Shown: positions 11,827 through 22,141 of the stretch, one piece after another
Layout of the letters: the number at the start of each line of letters is the position of its first letter
Position numbering within the stretch: position 1 is the first letter of the stretch
NCBI RefSeq assembly: GCF_024868665.1
Contig: NC_079898.1
Location: 10,849,458 to 10,913,457 of the forward strand
Direction of reading: 5' to 3'
Length of the DNA stretch: 64,000 nucleotides
DNA from: Triplophysa rosa
Taxonomy: Eukaryota > Chordata > Actinopteri > Cypriniformes > Nemacheilidae
Translations under genes and position numbers: made by a program
The notes under the pieces: model-generated
Told to the model about the DNA's origin: nothing
Databases searched by the model: none
What the model saw: only the letters and a program-made list of their open reading frames with translations

Positions 11827-13740
11827 TTTAGCACTTGGAAGGGAAAAAGTAATAGAAAAGTGTTAACTTAGTGGTTCAATATTACAAATCACACTATATA
11901 GAAACCACCCACGTCTACTTTAAACTGGACGTTAATACATACTTTAATCAAAAATCAGCCCTGAGAAAAAATGTGAGAAACAAAAATCTATTAAGTGATG
12001 CCTATGAAAGCGAGAAAGATAAAGTGAATGTTTTATTGTATAGATTATACACAGTTAGGCAGGGTGCAGTGTGTAAATGTGATTGCATCATTGCACTGCA
12101 CAAATTTATCCTACTTCAGGAGGAGGATGAAAGCTTTTAATTGAAAGTGAAATCTTGTATTCCATTATTGAATTGTTAAGTTTCCCTTAAGTTTCCATTT
12201 GGCCTTAATAAGAAAACAGTTTCACACAAAAGAAAAAAAAAGATTTGATTGCATTCTTAAAAACAAAACCTAAAGCCAAAAATCACGTGCTGCATAATCA
12301 AGCCAGAGAGGCAAAATTCTTGTTTGTGTGAGATGAGAAGGCAGCGCATCATTTATTAAACAGTAATCATTTGGGGATGCAATATGCCACACTATTCATG
12401 CTAATTTTGAATACTGCACTGTTTTATGTTCTTTTTGTTATTAAGTAGGATTACATTACTACACATTGCAATGTTAATGAATCAATATGTCTGCTAACCT
12501 TCTAAGAATATATGAAGAGTTCAGATGCAAAACCCTTTAAACGCCACCTCCGTCAAAAATAAGATTATTTATTTCTGTAAAACACTATGGGGCGGTTTCA
12601 AAATGTTTATGTTTTTTTAAAACTTACTTTACAAAAAAATCATAACTGTGTCTGTGCGCATCTTGAGAAAACAATCACACACCTCTTACATTTAAATTAG
12701 TCTGGGACTATAGGCTTAATCCCTGTCTGGGAAACTGCCCCTATATTAAAAATGTATGGTATATTGAAAATGTATCAAAGTAAATAAAATGAAACGCATA
12801 CAAAATGAATGTTTAATGAATGTTTAATAATGAATGTTTATGAAATTTGGTACTTTATTTAGGCATATAATCTAGTATTCATGTAGTATTGGTGTTTTAT
12901 CATTTTTTTTATAATCCCCTAGAGTTCCCTTACAACTCCCTAAACTTTAAAGGAATCCCCATGTGGGAAATCCCCATCTAACACATCACAGCTGTGATGA
13001 AATGAAACAACACTGACAGGATAATTACTTTAATATTTCCCTCTATCTTAGTAAGTTTAGAACTGATGTTACCCCACTGGTAAAAAAAATAATGAATTAC
13101 AAACTTCAAAGCAGAATACTGCTGATCTGCAATGGTTAGTCACAGTGTGCTCACTCTCCTTACTTTTCCCAGGAGAAGGAAAATCATGTACAACACTGTA
13201 GAATGCCAGGGAAGAAGGTTCAAAGAGGCTAGGTCAGATGTGTTTTTACCGCTTTTTGTTCAGAGAGCACATATTAATTTCTAAACTGAGTATAATCCAT
13301 GCAACATATGATTATGGGACACAGATGTTCAGATAGTCTGGTTACACAATGCACTCTTTCCACATTTTAGAATAAAACAGCTAAAGTTATTGACATATTT
13401 TAAGAAAATATATTTTTAATTCTACAGAGTACGCATATTCTGTTAGAACGCAGCATTGACAGATTTGATCATCTATATCTGCAGAAATTATTTTAGGCAC
13501 TTAAGCGTAAGGATACAAATGGCTTCACAAGAAACATAAATTCAGTCAAATGTGTCCAAGTTTTGGACTGCTAGTGCATGTTCATGACCTGTGAAGTCAG
13601 CCTAACCAAACAAGAACATGACCCAAACCCAGCCTTAGCAAGGACAGATTAGCAATGCGAGAATTTTTTATTTGTCTCCTGTTTGCACTCAAACAGCTCA
13701 GGTATTATAATCTGTTGTCAATGACAGTGTTGCTCATCTC

Positions 13741-14380
13741 CAGGGCTGGGAAGGTTTCTTTTAAAATGTATTTCACTACAGATTACAAAATACATGCTTT
13801 AAAAAGTCATCTGTAACGTATTTCATTAGATTACACAAATTTTGTAACTTAATCTAAATAAATACTTTAGAATACTTGGAATACTAATAAGGTACATAAA
13901 ACAAAGGGATCACCAAACAGATGACTTGGCTTTCCTCCGCATATTATTTTAAACAACATCAGTTTTACAGTTTCCCATCATTGGACATTATAGTCCACAA
14001 TTGTGAGTATATGTCACACAATTCTAAGAAGTCAGAATTGTGGCTGAAAAAGAGAATTGTGAGGAAAAAGAGAACTTCGGCAAGAGGTATGAAACCTATA
14101 AGCATAAATTTAGTTTAGGATGCTTTTGCAGATTGTCAAAGTCAGAGAATCGACAGTTGCTGTTTACATTAATTGCCTGTTACAGTTTATATTAATGTTT
14201 AATGAAATAAATGACATTACATTTCCAAGTAATCACTTTGGTAATCTAAAATACTTTTCGAATGCAACTATAATTTGATTACTACCCATTTAAAAGTAAC
14301 TGTAATTAAATACAGTTACTCAAATTTTGTATTTTAAATATGTAACTAAGTTACATGTATTTCGTTACTCCCCAGCCCTG
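13741..14380. repeat. hAT-like nonautonomous element with 8-bp target duplication
   Basis: The ends CAGGGCTGGGAAGG and (reverse complement) CAGGGCTGGGGAGTAACG are inverted repeats. The flanks are direct copies of CTCATCTC at 13733-13740 and 14381-14388. The CAG-start termini and 8-bp duplication fit the hAT superfamily. There is no transposase frame. Confidence 0.8.
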
Positions 14381-14902
14381 CTCATCTCAGCTGAGACTCA
14401 CAGAGCTTTCTGAATTATTCAAGACATGCATAACTCGCCTATCATAACACACGTCTCTCAAAGGTCAACCACTACACAGTTCTATTGGAACAGAGCCATA
14501 AATGATTTCCTATTGTATGATAACAGACACATGAGGGCCCGCTCACTCTCCTGAGCCACACTCACCTTGCCAGGTAATGTCATTCCTCTATAAGCTATTG
14601 TGCACCCAGCCAGGTCCAAACCTATTCAGTTTCTAATAAATTATTATAAGCTTTAAAGCACCCAGTTGAGGTCACAATGACAGACTTGTTACTTGGCTTT
14701 TGTTCAAGGAAACTGGCAAACCTGCTCCTTGGTGGAATGTCCTCTAAACGACCCAGCTATTTTGCAGAAAACATTTAACGTTATTGTCTGATATACTAAA
14801 ATATACTGTACAAAAGAATCATCTGCCTTGATATACAGCAAATTCACTGTTTCAGTATTGACAAACATGTGTTAAATGGTCAAAGATAGTGAAAGGTATG
14901 TA

Positions 14903-15578
14903 CGGGACGTTCTAAAACGCTTAACGTGAAAAACGCTTAAAGTGGCGCAACGTACCTAGATCAAGGAAAACAAAATTCATGTCAAATTTTACTTCTAATA
15001 AACACATGCTGCTCTCACAAGAACGAGCTCTTGTTCCGCGGATAAAGTAAATAATATCACGTTAAGCGTTCTCACCATAGAAGTCCATTATAAGAGAAAA
15101 CATCTTAACGTGGCTTAGACAAATTTCTGTCGTTTTAGTTGTAATTAATACTTCAAAAGCCACCGTGCATTGTGTTAAAAAGTGGCGTAGCCTACTCTTT
15201 ATGCCCCGTCTGAAACCAATATTAAGAAATGAGGCTAATAAAGTTGCTAACTCCTGGCTTTCAGTGTCGTTACGTCGAGCTGAATAGCTTGTGGAGCAAA
15301 CTAGAACAAAACAGCACAAATGTTTCTAAAAGCTCTGATAAAAATGGACAGAAATATAAATTAGATGATACAGCGCGTTCTTGTGGCACGAATGCTCGCG
15401 TGGCTATTGCGTCAGTGGGCTAACTGGCGTTGAGCACCGTTTATCCGCGGACCAAGAGCTCGTTCTTTTGACAGCAGCAAGTGTTTAGTACAAGGAAGGT
15501 TTGCCATAAATTTGGTTTTCCATGATCGTGGTTTAGGTACGTTAAGCTTTTTTCACGTTAAGCGTTTTAGAATGTCCA
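14903..15578. repeat. 676-bp fold-back element flanked by GGTATGTA
   Basis: The termini are long imperfect inverted repeats: left CGTTCTAAAACGCTTAACGT, right ACGTTAAGCGTTTTAGAATG, continuing past the ACGTACCTA/TAGGTACGT block. A second matching pair, AACGAGCTCTTG near 15022 and CAAGAGCTCGTT near 15452, shows the arms reach at least 130 bases inward. Eight-base direct repeats GGTATGTA sit at 14895-14902 and 15579-15586. No long coding frame lies inside. The superfamily is unresolved (hAT, P or Merlin-like by duplication length). Confidence 0.8.
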
Positions 15579-15943
15579 GGTATGTAGCTACTACAGCCCG
15601 TGCAACAACTAACGTTACAGTATGAGTGGACTATTAAGATTGTGCTTATATTCTAGAATTAAACACGATTTATCTATTGGTTGTATACGAAGAGCAAGTC
15701 GCAGGATATCGAACAATCCAAAGACCGTGTACATAAGCATGTTTTAAATCAAATTGTATTTTTACGTTTAAAATAACACGAGACAGTTTGTATCAGAGGA
15801 ACTTGTTCGCCATAAAGTCGTCACCCATAAAAGGAGCGCCTGTTATGCAACAGACATTTACATACGATACACAACGCATACAATTATCTCACAAATAAAC
15901 ATTGTAAAATATATTTAAAAAAAAAAGAGTAATTGAATTTACC

Positions 15944-16031
15944 CTTTAGAGGAAGGTCAGTCTTTGCTGTTCCTCGCAGATCGTAGGCTACTACTAGTTT
16001 CGGTTTGCACGTCTTCCGTTCTGTATTTAAA
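15944..16031 (-). promoter_or_regulatory. mavs copy A noncoding exon 1 and promoter, with ISRE-like site
   Basis: The segment aligns with the same region upstream of copy B (20460-20540). A donor (AAAGG then GTAAAT, exon end at 15943) would splice to the TGCTAAAATG acceptor exon at 11833. An ISRE-like AGTTTCGGTTTGCA lies at 15996-16009, and a TATA-like TTTAAATA (minus strand) near 16023-16030 suggests a start site close to the ISRE. The ISRE fits the known interferon responsiveness of fish mavs. Start site and exon length are inferred. Confidence 0.5.
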
Positions 16032-17587
16032 GCCCTGCCATGGCATGTCATCAACCTCTCTGAATTTTCATTGGATAAAACTTTTAACTGTGTACCATCT
16101 TTAGAATACAATATAGCGCCACTGAAATTGCAGTGTACAATCATTTCCTTCGCCACCTTGGTGTATTTTAAATGTGTTTTTGTAGCACGACACTCTAATA
16201 AGTCTAATAAGCACACCTTCGAAAAATCTGATACAAAAATAAGGCACGTCCACGAATGGGTTGACGCTTAAAAAGCACACTACAGAGAAGCATGCGTAAC
16301 AATTTAGATAAATCTGTTAAGCTATATCATGGAGTTTCTAGCTGTGCTTGTGTCAACCGCGTGGTGTTTATTTAGACTAACAGTTTTTTAACTTTTAATC
16401 CTGATGATTATTTATTTTATTAAATTAGAATAATTCAAATGACATTGAATGTAGTTCCCCAAAATGCCAGGAGATGGCCATGTTTGCAGTGTGTTTACAC
16501 AATATTTAAAATGTGTCAGTTCTTCCCAAAGACCAGTAGATGGCCTTGTTGATACAGTGTAGATCAGTACTCAAGACCAGACAACCTATGACGACTACAT
16601 GCTGTATTAATCTTTACATTTCATTAAAACCACTCTACATGATAGAGTAAACCTCGTGTTCTGACCTATGTAATGTTTCAAATATTATTTTTATTATATT
16701 TCTACCTAAAATAAACAAAGATTGTAGGGGCTATGAACCCGAAGGATTGATATATTTTGCTATAACATTATTCCACTTACTGTGACATGATCTGAGTTCA
16801 CCTTAAGTGCACCTGTGTAGGAAAGGCATTATTGATATAAATTACCCAGAGTGGTCTGTTATACAACATAAGAACAAAGGTCATAATTCAGAAATATCCA
16901 GTAAGGATCAAGCATTCCACTGAGACCTGTGAAATACATTTAACTTGTAGTTAACATAATCCTTAAACACCTATAAACTGTTGTAGCCTAATTTTAACTT
17001 GTCAAGACCACATGTTTTACTCTGTAGTGCATGATACAGTACATTCGGTTCACCCCTAACACTGGCGAGAAAATGTATTTTGTAGCAACCAATAAGGATT
17101 TTCAATGAAATAATTATGATCTTAAGGCATCTCTTTCAAATTTCACCTAAGGGTAATCATCCATTAGAAACTATTAGTGCTTATGATAGCATCCTGTGTG
17201 CTGCTAGTAATACTTACCACTTATTCCCACTTGCCTTTTTATTAGTCTTTTCTTTCTGTCCCTACCTCTCATATGATTTACAGAAATATGTTTACATCAT
17301 TTAAAATTAAATAGGGCTTTATTTAAACTCAACTAAACAAAAGAATAAGCATACACTTTATCATCATTGTAAAATATTATTTTATTAAAATATTTCAAAA
17401 CATATACATACAAATACACAAAGAGGTAGCAAACAGAAAACCACCCAGGGCAAAATGAAAATGTACATGCATTTAGACAACATGTGGCTATAGGCCTACT
17501 GTTTAATTTCCAGCGTGTCCGATGTAGAAAACCAACTTGTCTCACCTTAAGGAAAGTGTTTAAATAAATCAGATATAGAGGTCAGAG
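16032..17587. other. Intergenic DNA of duplication unit A, gpr151 remnant to mavs A promoter
   Basis: This stretch aligns with 20541-22130 of unit B through many shared phrases, for example GATGGCCATGTTTGCAGTGT and CACCCCTAACACTGGCGAG, with small insertions and deletions. No exon or structured RNA was seen. It probably holds mavs upstream control DNA and the old gpr151 3' flank. Confidence 0.55.
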
Positions 17588-17799
17588 TTTAAAGTTCAAC
17601 GTTGCTTTGATTCAGTCGTTCCCAGGGTAACAGAATCACTATCCTCCATGACTCCAAATGTTGGATCTGGGAGAGTTTGACACGACGCGTCAGTTGCGGT
17701 CAGAGTGGACACACCTGCTCGCTCATCCAACACCTTCATAACCATTGGGCACATCTCATTTCCACAACACAAACTACTAAGACTTTCCCTGAGAGGCAC
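17588..17799 (-). pseudogene. gpr151: Truncated gpr151 3' fragment
   Basis: The minus-strand translation repeats the C-terminal quarter of the intact gene at 22142: VPLRESLSSLC, VMKVLDERAGVSTLTAT and DASCQTLPD are recognisable. It corresponds to about residues 295-391. It has lost internal pieces (the stretch with SQLTCRGAKHR, four residues ERHS, and the HFWSERR region) and the end is frameshifted, so CTTTAA no longer reads as the original stop frame. All seven transmembrane segments except the last few residues after TM7 are missing. It is the duplication breakpoint scar, not a functional receptor. Confidence 0.85.
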
Positions 17800-17858
17800 A
17801 GAAAATAAAACTCTTTTGTTAAACATAAGCGTGACAGCAGCTTTAATAACTTTAAGAA

Positions 17859-19936
17859 TTAGTGCTTGATTTTCCAGACCACAAAAAGGCCAATGCCTAC
17901 AGCAGCTGCTGCAGCAGTAAGGTGGAGTTTATTTATGTGGCTTGTTGTCTGGCCCTCTTCTCTCGGGCCTACTTTAGGACTACTTGCTTGCTTGGTGGCA
18001 TTTGATTCTTGCTCCTGGTAGTTAATGGATGTTGACCTCTCCTGGTCTGATGGTCTGATGGCATCTCGGCCAGATGGCTTACGAAGATAAACCACACTTT
18101 CTCTGTTTTCATAAGTTTGGACAGGTTGGTCTTTAGAGATTCCTTTGCTATGTTGCAGATTTTCTGAACCCCCACATGGATTGAATATGTTACCAAGCAT
18201 GTTTGGTGGCTGACCATTTAAATTTTCAGCAGATCCTTCCTCAGCAAAGTGAATTATGCTGGTCAGTATTCCTGCTTCACTTTCACATAGAGATTCAAAG
18301 AGGTCCTCTTGAGGCAGGTTTTGAGATGAGGAAGCATCTGAGCTCTCATTGATGAAAGAGTGAGGCTTGCTGGAGTGCTCAAGACTACTGGACTGTCCAA
18401 GTTCTGCTGAAGGCTCTGGTGTCCTGCTGATCTCCAAATCATCTGTAGTTGTCGAGCACGGCTCTTCTTCATCTGGATGAAGAACACCAGGTTTACTGAA
18501 ATATTCCTGGCTGACAGAAGGGAGGCAGCGAGTAACTACATCAGCAGGGGAAGAAGGTGTTGCCTGAGGTGTTTTTATGGCAGTTGTTTGGGCTTTGATT
18601 GGCATTCCAACTGTGTTGGTCCACTGAACAGTCTGCAGAGAAAATACAAGATTAAGCTGCATAAAATGACAGAATAATGGTTGAAAATGTGAATGGCTTG
18701 CTGGCTTTGGAAATCTTGATATGTCATGCTGTGTAATGTTTCTATTTTTGACAGAGCATTACCTCATTTACAGTTGGGTCAGAGCATTCTTCTGGTTCCA
18801 TATTTAAAGGAGAATTGGTGTCCTGGACAGGGAGCTTCTCTGAGGTCTCTTCAACAACTAATGGTACCTGGTCCTTCTCTGAGTTCTGGGAGCTCTGTGA
18901 GATGGAGTGGGAGTTTGTAGTGGGGTCAAGAGAGGCGCTTGAGGAGGATGCTGGAGCACTTGAGGTGGAGAGAACCTTGCCATCAGTTAAGGAGGTGGTG
19001 GTTTGGCCATCTGGGGTGTCAGAAATGGTTGTTTCGTTCTCAGTTTCCCCACCCTGGTTTGAAACTTTACTTGAAGCCACTTCGGAGGTTGGGACAACAG
19101 GGAGAGATGTTTGGGAGGAAACTACAACAGGAGGTGGAATTTGAGGTTGAGATGCAGGTTCAGGAGAGGCGTCTGGAGCGGGGACTTGCTCTACATGCAG
19201 AAGATCAGAAGGTGGTGGTGGAACTTGAGCTGCGATGTCTGAAGGAGCAGTCGTCTGTGCTGGAGCATTAACTGAAGGTGGAGTCAGATGGGGAGGAGTG
19301 GTCACTGGGACAGTAGGTGTAGTTACCGTTGTTGTTGTTGTAGCAGCAGCTGTGGAATCAGCAGCAGGAGCTTGTGCAGGTGCAGCAGCTGCATTATCTA
19401 TAGACAGAACACAAACACAGAAAATGGGCATTCGCTAAATACCTACCCTACTGCTTTTAACAAAAGCAAGTGCCCGACAGAAAGCTCTTACTCGTCCTTC
19501 CCCTGATCCTGTTATAAGCATCACTGAGCTGATCAGCCAGTGTTCTGTGTTCACACCTCTGCAGTGCAGCGATGAACTCCTCAGGCCAGTTCTCTCGTCT
19601 GCGCAGGTTGCTCAAAAGCATCTGCACAGCAGCAGAGTTGCCAGTAGAAGTGTTTCTGGCTTCAACCTCCTCCTGTAAAGTTTAACAATATGTAAAGTTT
19701 TACATGATCTATGATCAAAATCTGGTCAGTATATTTGAGCTTGGATGATCAGTCACATATCTGACATGAGTTGTAATTTTATAGTTGTGTTTTGGATTAA
19801 ATGTGATGCTTACCCTATCAGTGAGCGTGAGGCATGGCAAGTAAAGCAAAATCTCGCTGACTTTGACTATTTCTGTATAACGACCCAAGTTCCACCTGAT
19901 CACCTCATTATAAAGCCTGTCACTTGCGTATGTCAT
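17859..19936 (-). CDS. mavs: Mitochondrial antiviral-signaling protein, intact copy B
   Basis: Coding exons 19814-19936, 19492-19672, 18763-19397 and 17859-18632 give 570 aa with matching phases (0, 1, 0). Exons 1-2 form the CARD (MTYASDRLYNEVIRWNLGRY, LLYLPCLTLTDR, NWPEEFIAALQRCEH) that stacks with RIG-I/MDA5 CARDs and forms filaments. The middle is a low-complexity Ala/Pro/Ser/Thr region. It ends in a PxQxT TRAF-binding motif, PVQDT at 291-295, comparable to human PVQET. SKPGVL followed by DLEIS (S382) matches human SKPGVL...DLAIS, the phosphorylated pLxIS site that recruits IRF3. The C-terminus LTAAAAAVGIGLFVVWKIKH is a tail anchor for the outer mitochondrial membrane. The first exon is noncoding (donor near 20459). 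It is probably interferon-inducible given the ISRE-like site upstream. It is about 30 residues longer than human MAVS. Confidence 0.93.
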
Positions 19937-20459
19937 TATAGCACTTAAAAGGGGAAAAAGCATTAGAAATGTGTTAATTTAGGTTAATTATAATAAATCA
20001 CACTAAATAGAAACCGCCCAGGCCTACTTCAAACTGGACATTAATACATGCTTTAATCAAAAATACCCTGAGAATAGAAATTCGAGAAACAAAAATTTGA
20101 TAATTTAAATATATTATGAGTGATGCCTAAGCTAGAAAGGTAAAACGAAGGCATTACGTATAAGATTACACACAGGCAAGGTGCAGTCTGAAAATGTGAT
20201 TGCGTCATTGGACTGCACAAAGAAAACACGATCTCGTAGGATAGTGAACAATACAAAGACCGTGTACATTAAACATGTTACATCAGCATTTTTGCGTTTA
20301 CTATAACGCGTATTGCGTTTGTATGAGACGAACTTATTCGCCATAAAGTCGTCATCCATAAAAGGAGCGTTTGTTATACAACAACACGCTCACAAATGAA
20401 CATCGTGAAGTGTACAAAAAAAGAGAAATTAATGAATAAATTGATGAATTAAGGTTACC

Positions 20460-20540
20460 CTTTAGAGGGAGGTCAGTCTTTGCTGTTCTCTACTGTTTAG
20501 TTTCGGTTTGCACGTATTCCGTTCTGTATTTAGAGCCCCG
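20460..20540 (-). promoter_or_regulatory. mavs copy B noncoding exon 1 and promoter, with ISRE-like site
   Basis: Exon 1 ends at a GTAACC donor (exon end 20459-20460). The ISRE-like AGTTTCGGTTTGCA at 20499-20512 is identical in wording to the one in copy A. TCTGTATTTAGAGCCC just beyond it is the counterpart of copy A's TATA-like stretch but is less TATA-like. The start site is inferred. Confidence 0.5.
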
Positions 20541-22141
20541 CCTATGTCATAAATCTCTCTGAATTTTCATTGGATAAAACTTTTAACTGTGTATCTTCTT
20601 TAGAATACAATGTCGCGCAACTGAAATCGCAGTTACAAGGATTTCCTCACCACCTTGTTGTAAAAATGATTATTAAATGTGTTTTTTAATCATAATCACT
20701 TATTTCTGGTATTGATTGCGTAGAGCAGCATGTGGGGTCAAAACTTTAATACGTTTTAAAAACAATAGAAGCATAATATAGAATCATAAATAGAAGCATA
20801 GTGCACAACAAAAATATTAAATATTTTACGTAAAACTGTTAAACTATAGCATGAACTTTCTAGCTGTGTTTGTGTTACCGCGTGGTGTTTAAACTAACAC
20901 TTTTTTACTTTTAATCCTGATGATTGTTTATTTTATTCAATTAGAACAATTCAAAAGAAAAATACATTGTGGCAACTAATAGATATTTGATGTAGTTCTC
21001 AAAAAGGCCAGAAGATGGCCATGTTTGCAGTGTGTTTGCAAAATATTTAAAATGTGTCAGTACCTCCCAAAACCAGTAGATGGCCTTGTTGATACAGTGT
21101 AGATCAGTACTCAAGACCAGACAACCTATGGTGACTACATGCTGTGTAGGCCTATTAATCTTTACATTTCATTAAAACCACTTTATTTACATGATAGAGT
21201 AAGCCTCATATTCTGTCCATAATGTTTAAAATATGATTTATATTACATTAGTATAAACAAACAGAGATTCTAGGGACTATGAACCTGACTTGAAAAAAAC
21301 TGATTGATTATTACATTATTCCACTTTGGGACATTATCTGAGTTCACATTAAGGACACTCATTATTGATATAGATTACCCAAATGAGTGGTCTATTATAC
21401 AACATATGAACAAGGGTCGTTATTCAGAAATATTTGACTGTTCAGTGTAGTGGTTGAAGTGTAATACGTTCAACTTATATTTCACGTAATCCTTAAACAC
21501 TCATAAACTTTTGTAGCCTAATTTTAACTTGTCAAGGCCACATTTGGGCATGTAGTGCATGTTACAGTACATTTGGTTCACCCCTAACACTGGCGAGAAA
21601 GTGTATTTTGTAGAAACCAATAAGGATTATCAATGAAATAATGATGATCTGTTATAAAGCATCTTTTGCAAATTTCACCAAAGGGTAATCATCCATTAGG
21701 CACTAGTTGTGTTTATAATAGCATCCATGGTGCCGATAATACTTACCTCTTTTTGTCACTTGCCTTCTTGTTAGTATTTTCTTTCTGTCCATACCTTTAT
21801 GATGCACATTTACAGAAGTATATAATTTACAATTAAATAGTGCTTGTGTTTGTGGCTTTATTTTAACTCAACTAAACAAAAGAATTAGCATACACTTTAT
21901 CATCACTGTAAAATATTATTTCATTTTTACACACACTTAAAATATTTTAAAACATATACATTAAAAATACACAAAGAGGTAGCAAACAGAAAACTATCCA
22001 GGGCAAAAGGAAAATGTAGGCTACATACATTTAGTCAACATGTGGCTATAGGCCTACTGTTTCATTTCCAAGGTGTCCGATGTAAAACCGACTTGTCTCA
22101 CCATCAGGAAAGTTTAAAATAGGTCGGACTGAGGTCAGAGT
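20541..22141. other. Intergenic DNA between gpr151 and mavs copy B
   Basis: No exon was recognised. It aligns with 16032-17587 in unit A. Both gpr151 and mavs are on the minus strand, so this stretch holds the gpr151 3' UTR (right end) and the mavs B upstream region (left end). Confidence 0.5.

Larger units (their letters stand above)
12103..15665. other. Extra ~3.5 kb in mavs copy A intron 1
   Basis: Copy B intron 1 aligns to the two ends of copy A intron 1 (through about 12102 and from about 15666) but lacks everything between. The extra DNA has no coding exon. It includes two complete inverted-repeat elements with 8-bp target duplications (13741-14380 and 14903-15578) and an older element remnant near 12680-12740 (TTAGTCTGGGACTATAGGC). 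It could be insertion in A or deletion in B. Confidence 0.65.
9667..17799. repeat. Tandem segmental duplication, unit A (mavs copy A to gpr151 3' piece)
   Basis: This segment aligns with 17814-22435: mavs 3' UTR, all mavs exons and introns, the mavs promoter, about 1.5 kb of upstream DNA, and the 3' quarter of gpr151. It is longer than unit B mainly because of about 3.5 kb of extra DNA in mavs intron 1 (12103-15665). The join to unit B is sharp: gpr151 similarity ends at 17799 (GAGAGGCAC), 14 unmatched bases follow, and mavs 3' UTR similarity resumes at 17814 (TTTTGTTAAACAT). Confidence 0.88.
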
